Positions 36,720 through 49,937 of a DNA stretch of 64,000 nt are shown here, in pieces; the first letter of the stretch is position 1; every line of letters begins with the position of its first letter. The notes beneath the pieces are model-generated. The model worked only from the letters and a program-made list of their open reading frames with translations. It did no database searches and had not been told where the DNA came from. Position numbers and translations under genes: made by a program. This DNA comes from Molossus alvarezi (lineage: Eukaryota > Chordata > Mammalia > Chiroptera > Molossidae): the NCBI GenBank assembly GCA_037176705.1, contig CM073886.1:91609501-91673500 (forward strand), given 5' to 3'.

Positions 36720-39655
36720 AGAGCTATTAGATATGTTCTCACCATTACAACTGGTAAAACTAGGCAAGATTAAAAAAAGGTAACAAGAGACAAAGATGGA
36801 CATTTTATAATGATAAAGAGACAAGTCATCAAGAAGATATAACATTTATCAATATATATGCACCCAACCTAGGAGAACAAAATATCTAAAGCAATTACTA
36901 AGTGACCTGAAGGGACAAACTGACAAAAAAGCAGTTTAGTAAGGGGCCTGATTACCGGGTTGACAGCAATGGATAAATCACCCAAACAGAAAGTCATCAG
37001 AAGATATCAGCCTTAAATGATACGTTGGAACAAATAAACAATATTTCTAGAATTTTCCATCCCCAAACCACAGAATACACACTCTTCTCAAGTGCACATG
37101 GAACATTCTTGAGGCTAGATCATATTTTGGGGCACAAAAGTAGTCTTAATAAATTTGAGAAGACTGAAATTATACCAAGCATTTTTTTCAACCACAGAGA
37201 TATAAAACTGGAAATAAACAAAAGAAAGCTGAAAACCACAGATATGTGAAGATTAAACAACTATTGGGTCAAAGAATAAATAAGAGATTAAAAAAATACA
37301 CAGAGACAAATGAAAATACAACATACCAAAATTTTGGGGATTCAGCAAAAGTGGTACTAAGAGGGAAGCTTTGTAGCAGTACAGGCCTATCTCAAGAAAC
37401 AATAAAAATTTCAAATAATCTAACATCACAGCTTAAGGAACTAGAGAAAGAAGAATGAATTCCAAAATCAACAAAAGAAAGGAAACAATTAAAAATTAGA
37501 GTGGAAATAAATGAAATAGAGAACAAAAAGACAATAGAAAAATTAATTGAGTTGGTTCTTTGAAAAGATAAATAAGACTGGCAAAAATCATTCAACATAA
37601 TTCAACATATTAACAAGATATAGAAGAAAACATGAAGTTTCAATACACATGGAAAAATTATTTGATAAAATTCAACATCCATTCATGATAAAAACTCTTA
37701 GAAGACTAAGAATAGAAAGGAACCTTCTCAACCTGATAAAGGACATCTATGAAAAATCTATAGCTAAATTCACAATGGTGAAAGACAACTCTTACTGTAA
37801 GATTAGACACAGGATGACTTCATCCACCATTTCTATTCCACACTGTATTGATGGTCCAAGTGAGAACAATATGGCAAAACAAAGAAACATGCAGATGAAA
37901 AAAACAAAATAACAAAGAGATACAACTGCATACCCACTAGGATGGCTATAACAAAAAATAACAAAATAATGAAGAACACAGAAAATAAGTACGGGTAAGG
38001 ATGTAGGGAAATTGGAGCCCTTGTACATTTGTGGTGGGAATGTAAAACAATGCATTCTCGGTGGAAAATAGCTTTGTGGTTCTTGAGTAAGTTAAACATG
38101 GAATTACCAATTGGCCTTACAATTATACCCCAAATAATTGAAAACAGATGTCCAAAGAAAAATCTGTGCACAAATATTCACAGCAGCACCACTGACAATA
38201 GCCAAACAGTTAAAGTGACCCAAATGTTCATCAACTGATGTATAAACAAAATGTAGTATAGTCATATGATGAAATATCATTCAGATGTAAAAAGGAATGA
38301 AATACTGATACATAACATAACATGGATAACCTTTCAACACTTATTAGAACAATGGAACAGAGTAGAGCCCCAAAATAGACATATATATATGGTCAACTGA
38401 TTTTTGGTAAATATGCTAAGGTAATGAGAAAAGATAAACTTTTCAATGGGTGCTGGAACAATGGTTGTAACTGTATAAGATAAAAAAAACAAAAAAAAAC
38501 AAAACAAAAAACAACTTGATGCTTACCACACACCATGGACAAAATAAACTGAAAATGATCAGAATCCTAAAAGTAAAAGGTATAACTACAAAATGCATAG
38601 GAGAAAACCATTGAAACCTTGGGATAGGCAAAGTATTCTTAGGACACAAAAACACTAGGTATGAAGAAAAAAATAATAAACTGGATTTCATCAAAATTAA
38701 AAACATCTATTCTTTGAAAGTCATCACTAATAAAATAAAAATGCAAGCCATAAACTGGAAAAAATTGCTTGCAAAGCCTATATCTGACAAGAACTTTTTA
38801 CTGGAATATAAATAACTCTTACAACTGAAAAAGAAGAAAGCACAATTGTAAAACTGCAAGATTTTAAGACACAAAAGATGAGATACACTAATGTCCAATA
38901 ACCACATGAAAAAAGGCATACCATCATTAATCACTAGAGAAATGCAAATTCAAACCAAAACAGGATGTCACTGCACATTTATTACAATAGCTGAAGGAGA
39001 AAGAAAAAGAAGGAAAGGCAGGCAGGATGAACAAACTGGCGACCTCGGCACTTATAAGGCATAGAACTGAAATTCTCATACACTGCTTGTAGAAATACAA
39101 AGTGGTATAGTCATTTTAGAAAATAGTTTGTCATCATGAACCAGTAAAAAGGAAAGAAAGAAAATAGTTTGTCAGTTTCTTAGAAAGCTATGCCGTCATT
39201 TACCATAAGACCTAGTAGTTCCCAGTAAGAATCGAGATAATTGAAAATACATGTCTACATAGAGACTTATAAACAAATGTTCATAGCAACTTGATTATCG
39301 CTTAAAATTGCAAACACCCCAGTGTCCATCAATAACTATGGCAGCCATATAATGAATAAAGTATGGAATTCATATAATAGAGTGGTCCTCAGTAATAAGA
39401 AGGAATGAGTTATTGATATATGCAATGACATGAATCAATCTCAAAAACATGCTGAGCATAAAAAGCCAGACATAAAACAACAAATACTATATGCCTATGT
39501 TTATAAGAAACTAGAAAAGACTGAATGTTGTACATTTGAAATAGTGGTGGGTACATGAGTATGTATATACTTGTCAAAACTCACTGAAATGTTCATTTTA
39601 TTGCATGTAAATTACATCATAATATTTATTGTAAAAGATAATAAAAATACCCTCA
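36720..39655 (+). mobile_element. Old, internally deleted LINE-1
   Basis: Plus-strand ORF2 sequence beginning in the endonuclease (ATATGCACCCAACCTAGGAG; frame 37025-37249 with FHPQTTEYTLFSSAHGTF). It jumps through an RT piece (37649-37790) to the C-terminal region and an L1M-like 3' end near 39655. Several internal segments are missing, so it may be more than one insertion. Confidence 0.8.
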
Positions 39656-40602
39656 AAGAAAAGGGATCAAGAAACATTTGCAAATCATGAAAGTTTTAGC
39701 TGATAAACTCCACAGGGCATGCATTATCTTAGTCCTCTTTGTGCCCTCAGATCACAAGACGGTGCCAAAACATAACAGGTACTCAGTAAATGCTTGGTGA
39801 ATAAAAAAATGACTATTCTGCATCAAATTTTATCAGTTTTTCACTGAAATCCTTGCCCTTTACCTTCCCTAGCCCCTGTAGTTTTTATTTTCTTCAAACT
39901 ACTGAAGACTGCCAAAAATGTGCACTGCAATAGTGTGCTTACTTTTACTGTCTGTATTCTCAGGAAAAACTCATTTAAAAATCTGAATTCTTAACAATTT
40001 GGTCATATATGAGCCAGGGTTTCATTATAACAAATTTAAATGGACTACACAAATCTATTTTAAAAAGAACCTTGGGAATCTGATTGAAGATGACTCAACA
40101 AAAATTAGCCGTGTAGCTTTACCTAGATACTTTGTCTCAGAAACAAAATGAAGGTCTATATATAAGTTTTGAAGAATAGAATACTGATTAGAGTCATAAC
40201 ACATTAGCTTTTTCCATTAGGAGCTGACAGTTATGCAGATTAGTATAACTAATAAAACTGCAAAAAGGCTCTCATAGAGAATACCAAGTGAAATTGACAA
40301 ATACAGTCACTTTTACTTCCTTATTAAATCTGTTTTTTTTTTTTTTCCCCCTGATATTTCAAGTTCTGGTCTATATAAGAGATAAATAAATATTTCTACA
40401 TCGGTACAAAGAATAAAAGAATGTTAATGGAAATCGACCTACCAATATTGAATAATTACCGAACCCAATGTTGACGTTGGGATGGAAGAGATTTATATGC
40501 CAGGGACCATGATGGGTACCTTACACTTATTTTCTCATTTTATTGTACATATTCCATTATTTCATTTAATCATAATATTTCATTTAGTCATGATATATCT
40601 TT

Positions 40603-40821
40603 TAATATCCTCACCCAAGGATATAATTTTAGAGAGAGAGGAAGTGGGGGAGGAGAGGGGGGCATTAATGAGAGAGTGAAACATCAATCAGTTACCTCCC
40701 ATACTCACAATGACTGGGGACTGAACCTACAACCTAGGTATGTGCCCTGACCAGGAATCAAACCCACAACCTTTCTGATGTATGGGATGACACTCCAGTA
40801 CACTGACTCACCCAGCCACAG
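40603..40821 (-). mobile_element. Ves SINE (diverged)
   Basis: Reverse copy beginning at TATCCTCACCCAAGGATAT and ending at CTGACTCACCCAGCCACAG. Confidence 0.82.
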
Positions 40822-41039
40822 TGTTATTATATTTAATCACATAAGATTGTTTGGGATACTAAGAAACCACTATCTACTATAAATTCTACAGATGCTAATA
40901 TGATTATTCCCATGAGAATAAACATTAGAGCCATAGTTCTAGGTAGGTGGAAATTTTACAGTATACTTATTCTTATTTTGACTAGGTAACAAAAATCTGT
41001 ACTGATATTACTATGACAGGGCACTGTTTAAGGTTTTAC

Positions 41040-41170
41040 TATTTCACATACAAGGAGAAACAAGAGAAATTAAGTAACTTTTATGTAGCCTGTCCAAGGC
41101 CACAGTAAGCAGCAAAGCAATTTCCATCCAGGCAGTCAGGCTTCAGAGCTCACATTCTCAGTCACCAAGC
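41040..41170 (-). mobile_element. MIR SINE remnant
   Basis: Reverse MIR core: ATTAAGTAACTTTTATGTAG, CAAGGCCACAGTAAGCAGCA and TCAGGCTTCAGAGCTCACAT. Confidence 0.65.
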
Positions 41171-42324
41171 TTCCTATTCCAAATAGTAAAATTTATCGTT
41201 TTTGTGGCAGCCTTCCTACATCTTTAGCCCAGGTATGTTTTAAGGCATATGCTATTCTTCTTCCCTAAACTTATAAAACAAAACAAACAAGCAAAAACAT
41301 AAAGCATAATTTATTTTTAAATTAACCAAGAACAATGCACTAGCTTATATAGAAGGTAGGTAGGTTTAGGAAACATTCCACAGTTGATGCTGATATGTGA
41401 CTCCACACCCCAATCTTCTTTATTTTAGAACTATTAATATAAGCAAGCATATATTTTCTCTAAATTGTTAAGAGTTAAAGCACACTTTCACACCAACTAA
41501 AAGAAGAAATCAGTTATAATTGATAGAGATGAGAGGAGCAAAAAAGTCTGGGTTAGGAGTGTAGCATTTTGTTCCCTTTTCTGAAGACTTAGATATGGCA
41601 AAGACATGCAGGCTAAACACAGAAATCCCAATTATAAATGAGATGGCCAACTACATCAACTGTATTTACAAACACAAAGCCTTACAAAAAATGTATATGA
41701 TATTCATGTTATTTATTTTCAATATAATTTTACAGGTTAAAATGAGACATATCACCTATTAAGTTTATGTCTATAGTAACAACTTTTTAAATTAATTAAT
41801 TAATTGTTGGTACATATGTTTCTCCTTTTTCCCCCCACTGATAGCCCCCTCCCTCTCCCTCCCTACCCTGTCCCCAGCTTTGTTGTCCATGTCCATATTC
41901 ATGCATATAACTTCTGTGGTTTATCCACCCCACACACACACCCTCTTCTAGGGATTGCTAGTCTGTACCTCACTTCCATGTATCTGGGACTATCCCATTC
42001 CTGACTGTTATGTTCATTATATTCCACAAATAAGTGAAATCATGTGATATTTGTCTTCCTCTGCTTGTCTTGTTTTGCTTAGATTAATACTCTCCTGGTC
42101 CCTCCATGTCGTTTCAAAGGATAAGAGATCTTTCTTTCTTATAGCTGCATAGTACTCCATTGTGTATATGTACCACTGCTTTTTTATCCATTCGTCTACT
42201 GAAAGACACTTGTCCTGTTTCCAGATCTTAGCTATTGCAAATAGCGCTGCTATGAACATGGGGGTACATATATTCTTTCTGATTGGTGTTTCAAGCTTCT
42301 TAAGATATAGTCCTAGAAGTGGGA

Positions 42325-45300
42325 TCACTGGGTCAAATTGAATTCAATTTTAAATTTTTTGAGGTAACACCATATTGTTTTCCATAGTGGCTGCACCAGT
42401 CTGCATTCCCACCAGTAGTGTACTAGAGTCCCCTTTTCTACACACCCTCGCCAACACTTGTTGTTTGATGATTTGTTGATGGTGGCCATTCGGACAGGTG
42501 TGAGGTGATACCTCATTGTTGTTTTAATTTGCATCTCTCTGATGATTAGTGATGTTGAGTATTTCTTCATATTTCTCTTGGCCATTTGTATATCCTGTTT
42601 AAAGAGGTGTCTATTCAGCTCCTCTGCCCATTTTTTAATTGGGTTCTTTGACTTCCTTTTGTTGAGCTGTATGAGCACTCTATATATATTGGAAATTAAC
42701 CCCTTATCTGATGTATCATTGGCAATTATGCTCTCCCATACAGTGGGTTGCCTTTCCATTTTGGTGGTTGTTTCTTTTGCTGTGCAGAAGTTTTTGAGTT
42801 TGATGTAGTCCCATGTGTTCATTTTCTCCTTTGTTTCTGTCGCCTTATAGGTAGTGTATTAGTGCAAATTCTGCTGCATATGATGTCTGAAATTTTGTTG
42901 CCTACAGTTTCTTCTAGGATTTTTATGGATTCATGAGTCACATTTAAGTCTTTTATCTATTTTGAGTTTATTCTTGTGTATGATGTAACTTGATGGTCTA
43001 GTTTCATTTTTTTGCATGTAGTTGTCCAATATTCCCAACACCATTTATTAAAGAGGCTGTCTTTACTCCACTGTATGCTCTTGTCCCTTTCTCAAATATT
43101 AATTGAGCATATTGTCTTGGGTCAATTTCTGGGTTCTCTATTCTATTCCATTGATCTATCTGCCTGTTCTTGTGCCAGTACCAGTCTATTCTGATTACAG
43201 TCGCTTTGTAGTATAACCTGAAAGCTGGTAATGTGATCCCTCCAACTTTGTTCTTCTTTTTTCAAGATTGCTGTGGTTATTCAGGGTCTTTTTTGGTTCC
43301 ATATGAACTTTTGAAGTATTTGTTCTAGTTCTGTGAAGTATGTCGTTGGAATTTTGATGGGGATTGCACTGAATCTATAGATTGCTTTGGGTACTATGGA
43401 CATTTTAATGACGTTAATTCTTCCAATCCATGAAAAAAAAGTGCTTCCACTTTTTTATATCTTCCTCTATTTCTTTTGTCAATGACCTGTAGTTTTCTGT
43501 GAATAGGTCCTTTATTTCTTTGGTTAAGTTTATTTCTAGGTATCTTAATTTTTTTTGTGTGATGGTAAATAAAATTATTTTTTTAGTTTGTCTTTCTGTG
43601 AGGTCATCATTGGTGTATAAGAATGCCGTTGATTTCTTGACGTTAATTTTGTATCCTGCTATTTTGCCAAATTCATTTATTAAGTCTAGTAAATGTTTGA
43701 TGGAGTCTTTGGGGTTTTCTACATATAGTATCATGTCATCTGCGAATAATGACAGTTTCACTTCCTCCTTTCCAATTTGGATCCCTTTTATTTTTTCTTC
43801 CTGTCTGATTGCTGTGGCTAAGATTTCCAGTACTATGTTAAATAAGAGTGGCAGAAGTGGGCATCCTTATCTTGTTCCTGTTCTTAAGGGAAATGCTTTT
43901 AGTGTTTGCCCTTTGAGTATGATGTTGGTTGTACATCTTTCATTTATGGCCTTTATTATGTCAAGATATGATCCCTTTATTCCCAGATTGCTGAATATTT
44001 TTATCAGAAATGGGTGCTGGATATTGTCGAATGCTTTTTTAGCATCTATTGATATGATAAGATTTTTATCTTTCATTTTGTTAATGTGGTGTATCACATT
44101 TATTGATTTGCAAATATTATACCAGCCTTGCATCTCTGGGATGAAACCCACTTGGTCATGGTGAATAATTTTTTGATGTATTGCTAGATTCAATTTGCTA
44201 GTATTTTGTTCAGAATTTTGGCATCTATATTTATCAGGGATATTGGCCGGTAGTTTTCTTTCTTTGTAGTGTCTTTTTCTGGTTTTGGAATTAGGATTAT
44301 TCTGGCCTCATAAAACAAGTTTGGAAGTCTTCCTTCTTGAATTTTTTGAAATAGTTTGAGGAGAATGGTTAATAATTCTTCTCTGAATGTTTGGTAAAAT
44401 TCCCCCATGAAGCCATCTAGGCCTGGGCTTTTTTTCTGGGAGAGTCTTGATTACACCTTCAATTTCTTCTGTTGTTGTTGGTCTGTTCAAGTTTTCTATC
44501 TTTTCCCGGTCCAGTTTTGGGAGACTGTGTTTCTAGAAATTTGTGCATTTTGTCTAGATTGTCGAATTTGTTGCCATATAATTGTTCATAATATTTGTTA
44601 ACAATCCTTTGTATGTCTGTGGTGTCAGTTATTATTTCTCCTTTTTCTGATTTTGTGTATTTGGGTTCTTTCTGTTTCTTGGTGAGTCTAGCTAAGGGTC
44701 CATCAATCTTGTTTATCTTTTCAAAGAACCAGCTCTTTGTTTCATTGATCCTTTGAATTGTTTTTTGGTCTCCATGTCATTTATTTCTTCTCTGATCTTT
44801 ACTATTTCCTTCCGTCTACTTGCTCTGGGGTTTTCTTTTTGTTTGCTTTCTAATTCTTTAAATTGTGAGGTTAGACAGTCAACTAGAAATGTTTCTTGTT
44901 TCTTGAGGTAGGCCTGTAGTGCTATGAACTTCCCTCTCAAAACTGCTTTCGCTGCATCTGATAAATTTTGTGTTGTTGTGTGTTCATTTTCATTGGTTTC
45001 CAGGAAGTTTTTAATTTCTTCCTTGATCTCCTCGGTAACCCATTCATTGTTCAATATCATGCTATTTAGCTTCCATGTGTTCAAATGTCTTTGCATGTTC
45101 TTGTTACAACTGATTTCTAGTTTCATGCCACTGTGATCTGAGAAGATGCTTGATATGATTTCAATGTTCTTGAACTTGTAGAGACTTAGTTTGTGCCCTA
45201 ACATGTGGTCTATCTTTTAGAACGTCGCATGTGCACTTGAGAAGAATGTGAATTCTCAGTTTTGGGGTGTCATTATCTATAGACATCTATTAAATCCATT

Positions 45301-45704
45301 TGATCTAGTGATTGATTTAGAGCCTGTGTTTCCTTGTTAATTTTTTGTCTAGATGATCTATGTAGTGATGTCAGTGAGGTGTTCAAGTCTCATGCTATGG
45401 TTGTATTGCTGTTGATTTCTCCCTTGAAATCCCGCAGAAGATTTTTAATATATGTTGGTGCTACTATATTGAGTGTATATATTTTTACCAAGGTTATATC
45501 TTCCTGTTGGATAGATCCTTTTAATATTATGTAGTGGCCGCCTTTGTCTCTAGTTATGGCCTTTATTTTGAAACCTACTTTATCAGTTATGAATATTGCT
45601 ACCCCAGCTTTTTTCCCTTTCTGTTTGCTTGAAAGATTTTTTTTCCATACCTTCACTTTCAATCTATGTCTTTTGTTGTGAGGTGGGTCTCTTGTAAACA
45701 ACAC
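42325..45704 (-). pseudogene. L1 ORF2 remnant (endonuclease and reverse transcriptase)
   Basis: Successive minus-strand pieces of ORF2. Endonuclease: 45390-45704 (GGHYIILKGSIQQEDITLV) and 44713-45204 ([22 protein letters not shown]). Reverse transcriptase: 44190-44408 ([25 protein letters not shown]), 43867-44193 ([33 protein letters not shown]) and 43414-43761 ([18 protein letters not shown], the FADD catalytic box). C-terminal region: 42017-42822 ([20 protein letters not shown] cysteine segment). The protein nicks DNA and reverse-transcribes L1 RNA. At least five frame breaks make it non-functional here. Confidence 0.9.
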
Positions 45705-45950
45705 ATATGTGAATCATGCTTTCTTATCCAGTCAGCTACTCTGCGTCTTTTATCAGAGCATTCAAACTATTCACATTTAAGGGGATAATTGATATGTACT
45801 TATTTATTGCCATTTTTATTTAGTGTGGTTCTATTTTTCTTCCTATTTCTTCTACTAATTACAGCAGTCCTTTTAGCATACCTTGCAGAGCTGGTTTGTG
45901 TTAATATATTTCCTTAGCCCTTTTTTTTTTTTTTTGGTCTGGGAAGCTCC

Positions 45951-46612
45951 TTATTTGACCTCTATTTTGAATAATAGCCTTGCTGGATAGAGTAGTCTTG
46001 GATTCAGATCCTTGTTTTTGATGACGTTGATTACTTCATGCCACTTCCTTCTGGCCTGTAATGTTTTTGTTGAGAAGTCAGTTGAGTGCCTTAAGGGGTT
46101 TCCTTTGTAAGTAACCTGTTGCTTATCTCTTGCTGCCTTTAGGATTCTCTCTTTAATTTTTGGCATTTTAATTACTATGTGTCTTGGTGTGGGCCTGTTT
46201 AGGTTCTTCATACTTGGGCCTCTCTGTGCTTCTTGAATTTGAATGCCTTCTTCCTTCACCAAGTTAGGAAAGTTTTCTGTCACTATTTCTTCAATTATAT
46301 TCTGTAACCCTTGCCCATTTTCTTCCTCTTCAGGGACTCCTATGATGCAAATGTTATTACATTTCAAGTTGTCCCACAGTTCTCTTAAGCTATCTTTCTG
46401 TTTTTTAATCATTTTTTTCCTTTTGGTTTTCTGATTAGTTGATTTTTTTCTATCCTGTCTTCTAATTCACTGATCCGGCCCTCAGTTTCCTCTACTCTTC
46501 TGTTTAGTCTTTCCAATGTGTTCTTTATTTCTGCTATGTTATTCTTCATTTCCACTTGGTTGGTTTTCAATGTTTCTATATCTCTTCTCATGGTGCTGAT
46601 GTCCTTACTCAT
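45951..46612 (-). pseudogene. L1 ORF1 remnant (RNA-binding chaperone)
   Basis: Two adjacent minus-strand frames. The upstream one (46409-46612) is a heptad-rich coiled coil (EIKNTLERLNRRVEETEGRI), the trimerisation region of ORF1p. The downstream one (45951-46412) carries the RRM and C-terminal domain signature (ICIIGVPEEEENGQGLQN, PRHIVIKMPKIK). ORF1p coats L1 RNA as a nucleic-acid chaperone. A frame change near 46409 separates the two halves, and the C-terminus is followed by a T15 run (A15 in the coding sense) at 45921-45935. Confidence 0.88.
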
Positions 46613-46849
46613 GCTGTTGAGCTTCTCAAGATCATGGTTCTGAACTCTACCTCTGATAATTTGCTTAACTGCATTTCATTGATCTCATCTTCGATAGAGT
46701 GCTCTTGTTCTTTCATTTGGGATTTGTTTCTTTGTTTTACCATTTTGGCTATCTCAGTGGATTTTGAAGCCTGCCAAATTTTCCCTGTGGGTGTTGGTGT
46801 TCTGCTGTTTGTGGCTCCCTCTACTGGGTTTGGATGAGCCTGGGGGGGC

Positions 46850-48793
46850 CCTCATTAAATACCACTGTCAAGTCTTACTTTCCTGGGTAGATTTGCAAGC
46901 CCAGGAAAGGTTTAGTTATCTTCTAGTGTTTTATTTGGAGACTAGTTGTCTCAGTTATTCAGGGCCTTGGAATCTATTTCTGGTGTTCTGCATAAGAGGA
47001 TTTCCAGAGGGTGGGATAGATGCTGGTTGTTAATGAGTCTCAATTTGCATTTCTTTGCCTCACCTGTGAAAGGCTGACTCTCGGGGGTGGGGCACTGCTG
47101 CTTTTCCCTACAGCTCTGGGAAAGAGCACACTGGCTACTGTCCTTTGTAGCTGCAACTCAGCAAAAACTCTGAGTGCCCTCCAAATCCTGGTTGTCCTTA
47201 CAGAGTTCCAGCCCAGTCTGCCCTCCCTCTGCCGTAACCCCCAGGTGAGTGGCTGTGGCTATTTTAGTGCTCTGTCCCTGCTCTCTGCACTGTGCATCAA
47301 GCTTGGTCTTTATTCCCAAGGGCGCTGCTCAGGCTAAGACTGCTACTGTCCGTCGGCTCACAACCTGGCAACCTCTCATGCCTCCACATATTCTACCAGT
47401 GTCCCTGGTTATATGATCCTGTCCTGCTGCTTTTCTGTTGCTTTTTTTCTGAGGATTTGTCTTTATTTTAGTTGTAATTCCTGTTTGGTCCTGGAAGATC
47501 GTCTGTGTAGCTTCCATTCACTGTGCCTCCATTTTCACATCCTCTATGCCTATCTTGTGTGCAGCGGGGTCAAACAGACCTCTCTGGTGCCCACGCACCC
47601 TGCAGGTCCCACGGGTAACAGGATCACACAGTCCCTTTGGGTACTGGGCTCTATGCCTATGTTATGGGCTGCTGGGTCGCACAGGCCTCTCTGGTGCTTC
47701 AGCACACCGCAGGTCCCACAGGTAACTGGATGGCCCAGTCCCTGCTGGGTTGCACAGTCCTCTCTGGTGCTTCAGCTCCCTGCAGGTCCTACCAGTAACT
47801 AGATCACACAGTCCCTGGTGGGTCGCACAGGCCTCTCTGGTACTTCAGCACCCTGCAGGTCCCATGGGTAACTGGATGGCCCAGTCCCTGCTGGGTTGCA
47901 TAGGCCTCTCTGGTGCTTCAGCACCCTGCAGGTCCTACCAGTAACTAGATCACACAGTCCCTGGTGGGTCGCACAGGCCTCTCTGGTACTTCAGCACCCT
48001 GCAGGTCCCACAGGTAACTGGATGGCACAGTACTTGCTGGGTCGCACAGGCCTCTCTGTTGCTCCTGCACCAGAGCAGGCAGCTCTGGGCAGGCAGCTGA
48101 ATTGCATCAGTCCTTCTGGGGCTCTGGCTTCCCACTGCTTTTGTGAACTGCTGGACCGCACAGGCCTCTGTGAAACCCCAGGCCCTGCTGCTGGTGGCTG
48201 GGGAGGGCTGCTGCCCCATGGGGCTCAACTGCTCAGCTTTTGCTGTAGTTTTTTGGGATGCATCTCGGCTGCTGGTCTGTGCTTCTGTTGCCTGGGGATG
48301 AATGTCTGCTCTCTATCCTCTGTTGCTGGGGGTACATCTCGACTCTGATCAAGCTGCTACTGTGGGGTATGGTGCTGGGCTCCCAGCTATCAGCGGCTTC
48401 CATGACTGGCACTGTGGGAGCTCTACAATAATGCACTGGTCTGTGTTGAGACACAGTGTCCACTGGTCCGATGGTGCCAGGTCTGTTGGTGGGCTCAGGT
48501 TTCTGGGCCCTAGCTGCTCCCACTGCTTCCTCCCAGGGAAGACCCAGGATCTTCCAAGATGGTGGGACCTCCCCACGGAGCAGGGAGAAGGGCCCTGAAG
48601 GGCCACTTACCGCGGTAGCCGGCTGCTCCGTCCACAGCACAGGAACCTTCTGCTCCATGTCTCTGCACTGCACAAGTTTGGTTGTCCACCTTCACTTCCA
48701 GTCACACTCTCTGACACACTAGCTCACTCTCTCACACACTCACCCTCCCTCCAGTCCTGCCTGCCGCCATCTTCAAGCTGTCTCAAAAGCTTC
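46850..48793 (-). promoter_or_regulatory. L1 5' UTR / internal promoter region
   Basis: GC-rich block upstream of ORF1 in the L1 sense. Its outer end has a YY1-type site, GCCGCCATCTT on the plus strand at 48763-48773, the position where L1 promoters carry one. The interior contains the 73-bp monomer array. Promoter role is inferred from position and family; activity today is unknown. Confidence 0.7.
47674..48038 (-). repeat. 73-bp tandem monomers (x5) in L1 5' UTR
   Basis: Units begin GGGTCGCACAGGCCTCTCTG or close variants at 47674, 47747, 47820, 47893 and 47966, an exact 73-base spacing, with partial degenerate units on each side (near 47571 and from 48039). Two subtypes alternate: one has GGTAACTGGATGGCCCAGT, the other CCAGTAACTAGATCACACAG, giving a 146-base higher-order period. 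Confidence 0.93.
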
Positions 48794-48860
48794 CTATACT
48801 AACAATTTTCACAAATCACACAAATGTGTGACAAAACAAGTTCTAATGGGTGTATATTTT

Positions 48861-49072
48861 CTTTTAATTCTTTTCCTTTATTGATGTGAGAGAGAGGGAG
48901 GGAGAGGGAGATAAAAACATCGATGAGAGAACATCCATTGGCTGCCTCCTGCATGCTCCCTTTTGGGGATGGGACCCACAACCTGGGCATGTGCCCTGAC
49001 CAGGAATCAAACTGGCAACTTCTTGGTGAATGGGTCAATGCTCAACCACTGAGCCACACCAGCAGGGAATAC
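48861..49072 (-). mobile_element. Ves SINE with target duplication
   Basis: Reverse copy just outside the 5' end of the 7-kb L1. TGGGTGTATATTTT on the left and TGGGTGTATTTT on the right flank it. Confidence 0.9.
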
Positions 49073-49937
49073 TGGGTGTATTTTAAGACACATGATTAAA
49101 CTGGAAGCAACATGATTTGAAGAATTTAAAGCTTTTTTAGTAGGGGCACAACAGGTTAACTCCTTGAGAAAAATTAAACTGAAAATGAGAAAAACTGTAC
49201 TATTAGGATTTTTAAAATCCTACTAGACAGATTTCATGTCTCAAATTTATCATGTTGGGTGAGGAAGAAGGAAAAGGAAATTAACAATTTCGCATGAGGC
49301 TGTCAGGAAAATGTTGACAAAATGTTCTGTAAATGAAATAATATGTTCAAACAGCAGGTGGAGCTAATGCACTGTTGTTTAGATTTTTGTGTTGAAGTGT
49401 AGAGAATGTTTTCAGTTGCTGTGTAGAACTTCATTTAATTTTAAAATTATAAATTTTATGCATTTCTTTTTATCAATTAATGATATTTAAGATTTTTAAT
49501 TAATCAGAACATGTTAAATGTAAAATGTTGACATAAAACAATTTAATGTTATTATACAATGTTTTGAAAAATGTTTAACATAATTATTTCCAATATTAAC
49601 AATAACATTCCCTTAGCTAATTCATTAAAATATATTATTTAACTACTGAAGTTATACACACTACAGAAAATGATCAGGTAACAAAAATGTCATTAAGATT
49701 AACATTACTAATTCAATGTTTAAAGTACTATAAATGTAAAGAAACCAAATTCTGTTAGACTGCCTCGTTTTCTATTTGTACTTTGAGAAGGTATTTTGAA
49801 GGTGAGAACTTTTTACTCAAAAGGAAATAAATGAAAAAAGAAGAAAGCCTCACTTAAGGGCAATCTCCCTGTATCCATTCTTGCTACCCTTTTAATTCAC
49901 ACAATAGCCAAAAGGATCTTTTTAAAATTCAAAGTTT

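Larger units (their letters stand above)
41789..48793 (-). mobile_element. LINE-1, near full length (~7 kb), inactive
   Basis: Autonomous non-LTR retrotransposon in the same orientation as RNF180. Reading on the minus strand: a GC-rich 5' UTR (about 48793-46850) beginning near a YY1-like AAGATGGCGGC, ORF1, ORF2 with endonuclease and reverse transcriptase, and a 3' UTR ending in an AATT-rich tail at 41789. Flanks carry an imperfect duplication, CTATAGTAACAACTTTT at 41771-41787 and CTATACTAACAATTTT at 48794-48809, which supports a single retrotransposition event of the whole unit. Both reading frames are broken into several pieces by frameshifts and stops, so it cannot move itself. Its length exceeds the usual 6-6.5 kb because of a tandem monomer array in the 5' UTR. 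Confidence 0.93.

Noticed and set aside
43499..44164. 221-codon plus-strand frame
   Set aside because: It is the antisense shadow of L1 ORF2 reverse transcriptase, which reads clearly on the minus strand.
47674..48038. CRISPR-like array
   Set aside because: There are no spacers: units are contiguous and diverged, within an L1 5' UTR of a eukaryotic genome.
47413..48348. 129- and 150-codon plus-strand frames as new proteins or an antisense ORF0
   Set aside because: They are translations of the GC-rich L1 5' UTR monomer array on the opposite strand, with no coding signature; a period of 73 is not a multiple of three.
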